A DNA stretch of 64,000 nt from Gymnorhina tibicen (taxonomy: Eukaryota; Chordata; Aves; Passeriformes; Artamidae), in contig VXAZ01006880.1 of the NCBI GenBank assembly GCA_013399875.1, forward strand, positions 372,001-436,000, in the 5' to 3' direction. Below the pieces are notes generated by a model. It was not told the DNA's origin and searched no databases. It was given only the letters and a program-made list of their open reading frames with translations. The position numbers and the translations under genes were made by a program. Shown here piece after piece: positions 52,926 to 62,900 of the stretch. How positions within the stretch are numbered: the first letter of the stretch is position 1; the number at the start of each line of letters is the position of its first letter.

Positions 52926-53439
52926 TGCGGGGCTAGGTGTATGTGTGTGTATAAGTGTGAGTTCTTAAGGTGGATTAGGAGAGTTTGAATGTTTTCAACA
53001 AAATTCTGAAAAAGAAAGAATTCCCTAATTCTTATACTAAAAGAAAATAAACTGTATTCCATCCAACTCGGACGACTGGGGTGTGGCTGAAAAACTAGGA
53101 GTTGTGATACCTCAAGAGAGCAGAAAGGGTTCAAGAGACGAGAAAAGGAATTTTTTTCTTTTGCAGTATTTAAGATTCTGCGTGCCGTGGTTTTGCTATG
53201 CCGATCCAACTCCAATAACTACTTTGGAGGATAGCCACGACAATGAGAGCAGAAGGGAGAGGTGTTTAATCTCGCTCGGCTCACAAACGTGTTCTTCCCA
53301 AGAGAGGTCCCCAGTAAAATACAGAAAAAGCAGAGCTAAGCTTCTTTGCCTTGGGAAGGCAGAAAAATTGAAATGGGGAATAGAGAAATAGCTACTCTAG
53401 TTCTAAACACCTCACAGGGACACAACTTGAAAAGAAAGG

Positions 53440-53920
53440 CGTTCCCTCGGGAAGAACATCCGTCGAGGTGGGTTAATCCCTCTCGAGAGGGTTAAAATGC
53501 CAGGAAAAGCTGGTCCGCACACTCCGTAACCTGATACTTGAGCACCGCGCACACCCCGGTGTGTAAGGACGCGAAGGGCGCTGTCCACCGTGCAGGCGGG
53601 CGCCCACCGGCCGTCACCGAAAGGGGAAGAAGAGGTGATGCTCCGTGGGGTCTCACCACCGCGCCTCGCCCACGGTCACCGGCGTCCCTGCCCGGCAGGG
53701 AGGCCCGGCAGCCCGCCGCTGTGTCCGGGTGGGTCCGGTTCCGCTGCCGGGCGGACAGGTGTCTGTCCGGGTGTGCACCGCGCGGCGCTCGTGTTTGCAG
53801 CGATCCCTTTGTGCAACCACCTGCCGGCTCCCGGCTCCCGGCCCCCGCGCGGCCCCGAGCGCCGGCTGGGGGTGACGGTGGCGGAGCCGAGAGCATGCCG
53901 CTCTGCCGCTGACCGCGGCG
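53440..53920 (+). promoter_or_regulatory. FJX1: CpG-rich 5' flank / likely promoter and 5' UTR of FJX1
   Basis: G+C and CG density rise steadily from about 53450 to the edge of the N gap at 53921. This is where the start of the single-exon FJX1 gene is expected. A 14-bp perfect palindrome lies at 53478-53491. No coding sequence matching the FJX1 N-terminus is seen before the gap, so the start codon is placed inside the gap. Confidence 0.6.
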
Positions 53921-54677
53921 NNNNNNNNNNNNNNNNNNNNNNNNNNNNNNNNNNNNNNNNNNNNNNNNNNNNNNNNNNNNNNNNNNNNNNNNNNNNNNNN
54001 NNNNNNNNNNNNNNNNNNNNNNNNNNNNNNNNNNNNNNNNNNNNNNNNNNNNNNNNNNNNNNNNNNNNNNNNNNNNNNNNNNNNNNNNNNNNNNNNNNNN
54101 NNNNNNNNNNNNNNNNNNNNNNNNNNNNNNNNNNNNNNNNNNNNNNNNNNNNNNNNNNNNNNNNNNNNNNNNNNNNNNNNNNNNNNNNNNNNNNNNNNNN
54201 NNNNNNNNNNNNNNNNNNNNNNNNNNNNNNNNNNNNNNNNNNNNNNNNNNNNNNNNNNNNNNNNNNNNNNNNNNNNNNNNNNNNNNNNNNNNNNNNNNNN
54301 NNNNNNNNNNNNNNNNNNNNNNNNNNNNNNNNNNNNNNNNNNNNNNNNNNNNNNNNNNNNNNNNNNNNNNNNNNNNNNNNNNNNNNNNNNNNNNNNNNNN
54401 NNNNNNNNNNNNNNNNNNNNNNNNNNNNNNNNNNNNNNNNNNNNNNNNNNNNNNNNNNNNNNNNNNNNNNNNNNNNNNNNNNNNNNNNNNNNNNNNNNNN
54501 NNNNNNNNNNNNNNNNNNNNNNNNNNNNNNNNNNNNNNNNNNNNNNNNNNNNNNNNNNNNNNNNNNNNNNNNNNNNNNNNNNNNNNNNNNNNNNNNNNNN
54601 NNNNNNNNNNNNNNNNNNNNNNNNNNNNNNNNNNNNNNNNNNNNNNNNNNNNNNNNNNNNNNNNNNNNNNNNNNNNN
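53921..54677. other. Assembly gap (757 N)
   Basis: An unbroken run of N inside the GC-rich FJX1 locus. It hides the FJX1 start codon and roughly the first 90-100 codons, which should include the type II signal-anchor segment. The stated length may not equal the real missing length. Confidence 1.
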
Positions 54678-55707
54678 CCGGGAGGAGGGGGACGGCGAGG
54701 AGCGGCTCGCTGTAACCGGCTCGCAGCCGCCGGCCGACACCGCCTCTCCGGTGGAGCGGGGCATCTTCTGGAGCCGTGAGCTGGAGGAGCAGGTGCCGCC
54801 GGGCTTCGCGGCGGAGGAGGCGGCGGCGTGGCTGTCGGCTGCCCGCGCAGCCCGCGTGGCTTCGCTGGAGCGCGGCGGCTGCGGGCGCAGCTCCAACCGG
54901 CTGGCGCGGCTGTCGGATGGGAGCCGCGCCTGCGTCCGCTACGGCATCAACCCGGAGCAGATCCAGGGCGAGGCGCTCTCGTATCACCTGGCCGGGGTGC
55001 TGGGCATGCAGGAGCGGCTGCCGCCCATGGCCCTCGCCCTGGTAGAAGCCCGCGGGCGGCAGTGGGAGCCGGTGCGCGAGGAGCTGCGCGGCTCGCACTG
55101 GGCCGAGGGCGCCGTGGTCAGCTTGCCCCGCTGGGTGGACAATCTCACCGCCGTGGTGGCTCCCGCGCCCTGGGGCGCCGAGGCGAGCGCCGGCCGGCGG
55201 CTGCAACCACTGTCGGCGGGGGAGCTGGTCGGTCTGCCGCCGTCGCAGCTGGTGGAGCTGGTGCAGTGGAGCGATCTGATCCTCTTCGACTACCTGACGG
55301 CCAACTTCGACCGCCTGGTCAGCAACCTCTTCAGCCTGCAGTGGGACCCGCGGGTGATGCGCCGCGCCACCAGCAACTTGCTCCGCGCCCCCGACGGCGG
55401 GCTCGTCTTCATGGACAACGAGGCGGGGCTGGTGCACGGCTACCGCCTCCTCGCCATGTGGGACCCCTACAACGAGCCGCTGCTGCGCTCCGTGTGCGTG
55501 TTCCGCGAGGGCACGGCCCGCCGGGTGGCCGAGCTGCACCGCCGCCGCAGCGCTGCCGCCGAGCTGCGCCGCCGCTACCGGGCGCGGGAGCCGCTCTGGG
55601 CGCGCCTCGGCTTCCTCTCCGAGCGCCAGGCCGAGCTCCTGCAGGCCCGCGTCGACTTCGTGCACCGCCACATCGCCCACTGCCGCGCACAGGCCGCCGT
55701 GCTCTGA
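54678..55707 (+). CDS. FJX1: FJX1, four-jointed box kinase (5' end missing in gap)
   Basis: Single-exon gene, with 342 residues visible (first full codon at 54679, TGA at 55705-55707). The family is usually about 437 residues, so roughly the first 95 are lost in the gap. Recognised by GIFWSRELEEQVPPGF, GGCGRSSNRLAR, VRYGINPEQIQGEALSY, LFDYLTANFDRLVSN and FMDNEAGLVHGYR, which match vertebrate FJX1. Relatives of Drosophila Four-jointed are Golgi kinases of the FAM20-like group that act on Fat/Dachsous cadherins; the DNE motif at visible residues 246-248 is the site known to be needed for activity in the fly protein. NLT (155-157) is a possible glycosylation site. Visible residue 150 is Pro in SLPRW; the partial second copy downstream has Thr, as I recall for human. 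No TATA or other regulatory site can be judged because the 5' end is masked. Confidence 0.95.
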
Positions 55708-56935
55708 GGGCCCCGGCGCGGCCGCAATGCTCCGGCTTTCCTCTGCTCCCGGGCAGCGGGACGTACTTGCCCCGGCAGCTGACCCAGCGGGCCGGAGCTG
55801 ACCCAGCCTGCCACCTCGGTGCCCCGTAGTCGCTGCGACTGCCGGAGACCGGGGGTGCTGGGGATGGGGACGGCCGCCGAGAGCGGCAGGAGTAATGGGC
55901 TACCTGCCTGCCGGGGCTGTCGAGAGGAGCGAGTAATTCGCTTTGTCAAGATCTCTGAAGATCAGAGCGCAATCGGTATAAATACGGCCCAGTTCTGCTC
56001 CAGGACTCTGCCCCCAGAGTTGGAAAAATGAGAGGGTTCAGCATCTTCAGTGCTTTCCTTAACTCTCTTGGTGCACTCGCCCTCGTAAGAGACCCTATAG
56101 GAAAGCAGTCCTCTTTGTCTGGATTGGGGTCGAGTAACTTTTTTCCTTCCAACAAAGGCAGGCAGAAACATTTTTTATATATTCTTCCTTTTGCAACGGC
56201 ATATTTAAGTATGAATGTTGATGTTCATAGACCAAGAACTGATTGCACAATAGGGGAGCCCCTAACTAGCAAAACTGCCCTATTTATGAAACTTGTTTCC
56301 TACCAATTTTCTTTAACGACAGTGAACCTTTCCACTGATTGTTAAATCTTGTTGATGAGAAGTGTATAGGAAGCCCATGTTCCCTTTGTTCTTAGTTTTT
56401 TTGTGGATTCATTGGGTTAAATTGTTCTGATTCTTAAGGGTTTGTAATCATCACCACCATAATTTCATCTCACCAGTAAAGTAACTGACTAATGGGTGGC
56501 ACAAGAAGATCTCCCATTTTTAAAAAATACTGCTATGTGCTAAGACTTGACACAATAGTTAAAGCGTGCTAAGCTATTGACACAATAGTTAAAGTGGAGG
56601 AAAAACTGTTTCATGCACTTTACTTTGACTTTTTAATATTTTTTTTACAGAAGACCTTTTTATTTTACAAAGTCTGCCTTTTATGTACATTATATATGTT
56701 CATAAACTTTTCTGTAACATACTAAAGAAACTGATATTTCAGTAAAGTGTGTTAATGTTTTGCCTTCTTTGGCCTGGATGTTTGCCTGAGCTTTGACAGG
56801 GAAGCATGCGTCTCCTCAGTCTTTCCTGATGGGCAATGGAGGCCACCACTTGGCAGCTTCTCACTCCACCGATCAGAATGAACTTTTACTCATTCCCTCT
56901 GAGGCAAGGAGGGGTAGAGTTAAGCTTTCAAACAC
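55708..56935 (+). other. FJX1: FJX1 3' UTR (first copy)
   Basis: Sequence after the stop codon, GC-rich for about 300 bases and then AT-rich. It is repeated almost base for base downstream of the N at 56936, which shows it belongs to the same transcript unit. It includes a TATAAATA match near 55978 and a 30-bp tandem repeat at about 56540-56600. It stops abruptly at 56935 at a contig edge. Confidence 0.75.
56541..56600 (+). repeat. 30-bp tandem duplication in FJX1 3' UTR
   Basis: The unit containing GACACAATAGTTAAAG occurs twice with starts 30 bases apart (56549 and 56579). The downstream copy of this UTR near 58390-58415 has the unit only once and is 29 bases shorter here. This looks like a length polymorphism between haplotypes. 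Confidence 0.85.
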
Positions 56936-56936
56936 N

Positions 56937-57555
56937 GCCGGGGTGCTGGGCATGCAGGAGCGGCTGCCGCCCATGGCCCTCGCCCTGGTAGAAGCCCGCG
57001 GGCGGCAGTGGGAGCCGGTGCGCGAGGAGCTGCGCGGCTCGCACTGGGCCGAGGGCGCCGTGGTCAGCTTGACCCGCTGGGTGGACAATCTCACCGCCGT
57101 GGTGGCTCCCGCGCCCTGGGGCGCCGAGGCGAGCGCCGGCCGGCGGCTGCAACCACTGTCGGCGGGGGNGCAACCTCTTCAGCCTGCAGTGGGACCCGCG
57201 GGTGATGCGCCGCGCCACCAGCAACTTGCTCCGCGCCCCCGACGGCGGGCTCGTCTTCATGGACAACGAGGCGGGGCTGGTGCACGGCTACCGCCTCCTC
57301 GCCATGTGGGACCCCTACAACGAGCCGCTGCTGCGCTCCGTGTGCGTGTTCCGCGAGGGCACGGCCCGCCGGGTGGCCGAGCTGCACCGCCGCCGCAGCG
57401 CTGCCGCCGAGCTGCGCCGCCGCTACCGGGCGCGGGAGCCGCTCTGGGCGCGCCTCGGCTTCCTCTCCGAGCGCCAGGCCGAGCTCCTGCAGGCCCGCGT
57501 CGACTTCGTGCACCGCCACATCGCCCACTGCCGCGCACAGGCCGCCGTGCTCTGA
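56937..57555 (+). pseudogene. FJX1: Second, broken copy of FJX1 3' coding part (likely assembly artefact)
   Basis: Bases 56937-57168 repeat 54991-55222 (offset 1946), and 57170 onwards repeats 55322 onwards (offset 1848). Single Ns stand at both joins (56936 and 57169), and 99 bases of the original are missing at the second, which breaks the reading frame. The only coding difference noticed is C to A at 57072, changing Pro to Thr in SLPRW. With N joins at both ends and near-identity including the UTR, this is best read as unmerged overlapping or allelic contigs and not as a second gene. A recent true partial duplication cannot be excluded from sequence alone. Confidence 0.85.
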
Positions 57556-59975
57556 GGGCCCCGGCGCGGCCGCAATGCTCCGGCTTTCCTCTGCTCCCGG
57601 GCAGCGGGACGTACTTGCCCCGGCAGCTGACCCAGCGGGCCGGAGCTGACCCAGCCTGCCACCTCGGTGCCCCGTAGTCGCTGCGACTGCCGGAGACCGG
57701 GGGTGCTGGGGATGGGGACGGCCGCCGAGAGCGGCAGGAGTAATGGGCTACCTGCCTGCCGGGGCTGTCGAGAGGAGCGAGTAATTCGCTTTGTCAAGAT
57801 CTCTGAAGATCAGAGCGCAATCGGTATAAATACGGCCCAGTTCTGCTCCAGGACTCTGCCCCCAGAGTTGGAAAAATGAGAGGGTTCAGCATCTTCAGTG
57901 CTTTCCTTAACTCTCTTGGTGCACTCGCCCTCGTAAGAGACCCTATAGGAAAGCAGTCCTCTTTGTCTGGATTGGGGTCGAGTAACTTTTTTCCTTCCAA
58001 CAAAGGCAGGCAGAAACATTTTTTATATATTCTTCCTTTTGCAACGGCATATTTAAGTATGAATGTTGATGTTCATAGACCAAGAACTGATTGCACAATA
58101 GGGGAGCCCCTAACTAGCAAAACTGCCCTATTTATGAAACTTGTTTCCTACCAATTTTCTTTAACGACAGTGAACCTTTCCACTGATTGTTAAATCTTGT
58201 TGATGAGAAGTGTATAGGAAGCCCATGTTCCCTTTGTTCTTAGTTTTTTTGTGGATTCATTGGGTTAAATTGTTCTGATTCTTAAGGGTTTGTAATCATC
58301 ACCACCATAATTTCATCTCACCAGTAAAGTAACTGACTAATGGGTGGCACAAGAAGATCTCCCATTTTTAAAAAATACTGCTATGTGCTAAGACTTTGAC
58401 ACAATAGTTAAAGTGGAGGAAAAACTGTTTCATGCACTTTACTTTGACTTTTTAATATTTTTTTTACAGAAGACCTTTTTATTTTACAAAGTCTGCCTTT
58501 TATGTACATTATATATGTTCATAAACTTTTCTGTAACATACTAAAGAAACTGATATTTCAGTAAAGTGTGTTAATGTTTTGCCTTCTTTGGCCTGGATGT
58601 TTGCCTGAGCTTTGACAGGGAAGCATGCGTCTCCTCAGTCTTTCCTGATGGGCAATGGAGGCCACCACTTGGCAGCTTCTCACTCCACCGATCAGAATGA
58701 ACTTTTACTCATTCCCTCTGAGGCAAGGAGGGGTAGAATTAAGCTTTCAAACACTACCCTTCTCTCATTCCTAGGTGTCCATGAAAGAAAAAAAGCTCTT
58801 GGAGTGGCTAAAGTAGTGTGAGTACTTAAGCTGAATAGACATTTATCTGGTTTTCAAAGCCTGAAATGAACTGCCTCTATCTCAGGGCTAACCCCGAGAT
58901 AACTGAAGTAGTTAGTTTCAGCAAACTGATAGAGCTGGTGAAGGCTAGCTGCTGTCAGCCTTTTTGGGTGCTGGGACTGGATACCAACCTGGCACAGGTC
59001 ATGTCAGCTGTTTCTGCTCCAGAGGCATGTCCAGGGTGGCAGTTGCTTTCAGTGGTGTTCATACTGTCTTCAATTCCCATTTTGGTCATCTTTGCAATGA
59101 GGAGATTGAGGCAGGATTGAAGAATAGGAAAGCTTTTTGATCATGCTGAAATAGTTGTTGGGGGTTTTTTCTTACAAAAGTTCTGTTCTAGGGCGAAGCA
59201 GTAGCAGTGGTCATACAAAATAAAATACTAGCATCTCTTGCTTGCTTTTTTACATGTACCACTATTCATAGAAGAGGCCATTGTATGGCTCGAAATAACA
59301 GCCAGAATAAGGACAAAGGATAGACTAATCCTTTTTAGACCCCAAATGCCAGTATATATCCTGCTATAATCAAACAGCAGCATAATCTCTTCTACATCTG
59401 GACAGGCAGCTCTTGATGAAGGCAGCAGCATGCTCCAGTGGCTGCTGTGCAAGTAGGTGCCGTTTTCAGTGTCGAGCACTAACCCTCCCTTGAACTCAGG
59501 GAGGGCTGTGCATTCCTACCTGCAGGAGGTCTTTGGCCTATTAATATTCATTGTTCAGATTAAATTTCATATAAAGACAATTTTCATTGGCCATTACAGT
59601 GTTGTTGGGAGTGGGTTGGGGGTAGTTTTTTTTTAAAAGACAACAGTTTTACAAACAAAATTAACAGTTGATTAATTAGATGTGCTAGATATTGCATCTT
59701 TGTTTATGAGTATTTTTTTTCAAAATGTCCCAGCAGCCTCCAAGACTAGCTTTCATTCAGCTGCTGAACTGTCAAGGCTTTCTATTGAACTTGTATTTAT
59801 AGTTCACTGCATTTATCTCTACGAACAATGCACAGAATCCCATGTGACATTCCCTTGTCATTTACATGATAATACGCAACTTAACTGTAATTCTTAATTC
59901 TTTAGCATTGCTTTGTAACTCAAATACAGCAGTTTCTGTCGCATTCACCTCATAAAAATATATTTAAATAATAAA
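57556..59975 (+). other. FJX1: FJX1 3' UTR (second copy) and continuation
   Basis: Up to about 58754 this repeats the first-copy 3' UTR; beyond that it is unique and probably continues the real UTR or flank. Few differences were noticed between copies: the 29-base repeat-length difference and a G/A change near 58738. Candidate AATAAA poly(A) signals are at 59219 and 59970. The true 3' end is not determined. Small open frames (57876-58193, 58866-59120) have no recognised relatives. Confidence 0.55.
59219..59224 (+). terminator. Candidate AATAAA poly(A) signal
   Basis: First canonical AATAAA found after the FJX1 stop in the second-copy contig, followed by a T-rich stretch (GCTTTTTTAC) about 25 bases on. 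A second AATAAA is at 59970-59975. Choice between them is uncertain. Confidence 0.3.
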
Positions 59976-62900
59976 CTGCTGGCATACATTTTAAAGCACT
60001 GTGAAGAGCAAACTGCTGTGCCACAAGCATCTAAGGTTTTATTTCTGTTTAAGTACTTCTATAATTATGACACAACTGTGGCTTTGATGGCTAATGGGAA
60101 GTAAATCTCATTTTTAATGTCTTTACAGCCAGAGCCTAGATAATTACCCCTTTCAAGAAGAAGCATGATTTCCTATTTGGTGACTGGTAACTACCTCAAG
60201 TTATATATAAGTTACATGTTCAAAAATGGTGTAGTTGTAGGTTGGTGTGAAACTAGAGATGCTGTGCTAGGGAAGCAGTGCCCTGGGAAATGTGTTCATT
60301 CAAAAAGGACAGAAAAACTAGCATAGATGGATGACGATATTTCACTTTGTTGCTCTATTTTATTCTTCTGGTGCAGATCATCTGCTTCTGTAAAACTTTG
60401 AATTATCATTATATTAAGGCAAACTTACACTTTTCTGTGTGATTTCTTTAAGGCAAACAGTGCTTTGTAAATTAGTGGTCTCATACACTTTTTGCACGCT
60501 GTTTTAGCTACATATGCTGTCTTATATTTGACTATCCTGCAGAACCAAGGGATGAAACTCTGTAAAACTTGACATGGTGTAATTTCAATGGCACTCATCT
60601 ACCTGTGCTTACTTCCAGTAGAGTTTCCTTTGAGTCAGAGTAATCAGACAGGCAAGGAAGGCCATTCAGAACAGGAAGACTTCAGGACCTGGAAGTTGTG
60701 AGTAGAAGGTTGTTAACAGCAGGATCGGCAGGTTCTGGCTGTGCATTGCCAGCAGCTCAGCAGCACTTTACCTGAGACTCAAGGAACTGTCTGCACAACC
60801 TGTGTCAGAATGGGGCTGTAGGGCTTTAGACCTCACTCAGCACAACACTTAAGAATGCACTTCCCATTGCTTTTCACAGGCTTTCCATCAAGTATGTGCT
60901 GACAAGGGAGGCTGCACTGGTGCCTTGGTCAGATGTGGCCTCTTGCACAGATCTGAAGAGGCTGGGTGGGGGTCACAGCCCAGATGTGGTCAGTGTTTGT
61001 CCCAAATGTGAGACAGGAGGTGCTTAACTAAGTAAAGTAGGTAGGAGACCTAAGTGCTTAACTGATAACAGAAGCTTCAGCAAAACAAAACAACCAAAAA
61101 AAACCACAAAAAAACACCCACCAAAAGATTCAAAAAGCAACCAAACCAAAACAAAAAAACCCAACCAAAAAAAGAGGAAAAATATAGAGTAAGGATGTAT
61201 TTAAATCCTTGGTTAAATTCAGAATGACTTTCCTGATTTTTTCTTTCATTGGAATCTGAGGAGGCTTGTAGAGTTAGGGGGTTGCTGCTACTCCCAGCTT
61301 GAGTTTGTAGTCACTGGGACATTACCTCCAAACACTACCACGGTGAAGGGAGGACTGAGTTCACAGTTTCTGAGAACTAAAGGGTATCAAAACTGTGCTT
61401 GCAGTGGCTACTGCACCCCCAGGATGCACCAAACAGCAAAGCCTGTGAATTCAGTGGGGCTCCCACCTGGTGAAAAATGCAAGAATGGCATTTGCAGCAC
61501 AAATCTCCTTTGCTTCTGTTTGCTTGCATCTGAAGTAATTTCCAGTATGGATTTATTTTCAGCGTGGATTTCCCTTTGAGAATTTTCTTCACAGATTGGG
61601 AAGCGCTTCCCAGGTGCAGAGTTCCCTTACCTCACACAAAGCAGCTGCCCTGGGGATAGAACTGTGTTGACCTCTGGTGCCACACTTCACTGCCTTGCTG
61701 AGGCTGTGTCAGCCCATTCAAAGATTGGGGAAATAACTCAGAGCCAGTGGAAGACAGTGAAAATATAGTTAGTAACACTTTGATTCACTGGTCATACAGC
61801 ATGCTCTTGACATGACCAGCATAATTTTTTGCTTTCCCTTTGAGGTTTGATGCCTTTTTTAATGTTAATGAACTTAGAATTATCTCACTGACATTACTAG
61901 GTGGTCCAGGACTGTGAGATATGAGATTATATTAAAACTTAATCCCATTTTGCATGTTATTCCTACTTTGCAACCACAGCATGAAATTTAATCACTCCTT
62001 CAGAGCTGTACTGCCTGGGTTAAATGTGGCAAAGCTCCCAGGAGAAGGGGCTGGGCTGCACAGTAAGCAGCGCCTGCTGGGCACCCACAGAGCTCCTGCT
62101 ACTCAGTGACCTAGAAAATCTTTTACCTTGCTGGCTTGGGTGCTAATACAGCTCTCCCTTCTGAAGCAATGCATGCTCATCTGAGCAGAAGTTACTTCCC
62201 AATGGAGTGACTCCTGTATTTTCTTGTGAATCAACTGGTGTTTTAACAAACATTATCAGTCCCACACTCTGGAACTGTTTAATCTGAGTGTACTTTGGGT
62301 ATGGGGCAGGAACATGGTGTTAAACTTGTGATGTTTTAACACCCTCGTGTGCTGTGGCTTCCATTGCCCACTCCAGTGCTGGACAAGTTTATGGGAAAGA
62401 AGGACACACACAAGGCATGTGCATGAATCTGGACTGCTGCTGTGTGCAGGTGTGAAAGGAGCTGTGCAGATGAAGGAGACTGATCCCATCTGAAAGCAAA
62501 CCAGTGCTATATTCAAGGAAAAGAGGTCTGGCTGGATTACTGGAGGATGAACAGTAATAGGACAACAAAGAGGGTTTGACGTTGCAAATGGATTGCCTGG
62601 TTTTGCGTGATTCTGCTATTCAGCTACTTCTTGTGGGGTTTGGGTTGAGGGGGGTTGTGTGTGTGGCACTTCATCCATTTCTGCAAGAAAACAAACACAA
62701 GGGAAGACTGACTGCAAAATGCAGTGATTGCTGATGCAGGGAAAAGTGAGCAGACATTCTGAAGATCCAAACCCTTCCAGTTCCTATCCCAAGGAGGAAT
62801 ATGCAGGTAAGGGGATTTCAGGTGGAATACCAACAGAATGCAAGCTGGTTACAGGGACAATTCAGACAGGGAGATTGAAATTGTATTGCCAGGATGTCAC

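Noticed and set aside
52478..53215. 245-codon minus-strand open frame
   Set aside because: Open because of the long T tract (poly-Lys) and lacks any recognisable domain.
53653..55680. 675-codon minus-strand open frame across FJX1
   Set aside because: A shadow of the GC-rich FJX1 coding strand plus Ns. Its Arg/Ala/Gln-rich composition shows no domain.
53590..55707. 705-codon plus-strand open frame through the N gap
   Set aside because: It stays open only because Ns translate as X. The part before the gap does not resemble the FJX1 N-terminus, so only 54679-55707 is accepted as coding.
56937..57555. A second functional FJX1 paralogue
   Set aside because: Flanked by single Ns, frame-broken by a 99-base loss and near-identical through the 3' UTR, so it is better explained by unmerged contigs.
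58866..59120. 84-codon frame with a hydrophobic C-terminal segment
   Set aside because: The single hydrophobic stretch is not matched by any known family and it lies in probable FJX1 3' UTR/flank.
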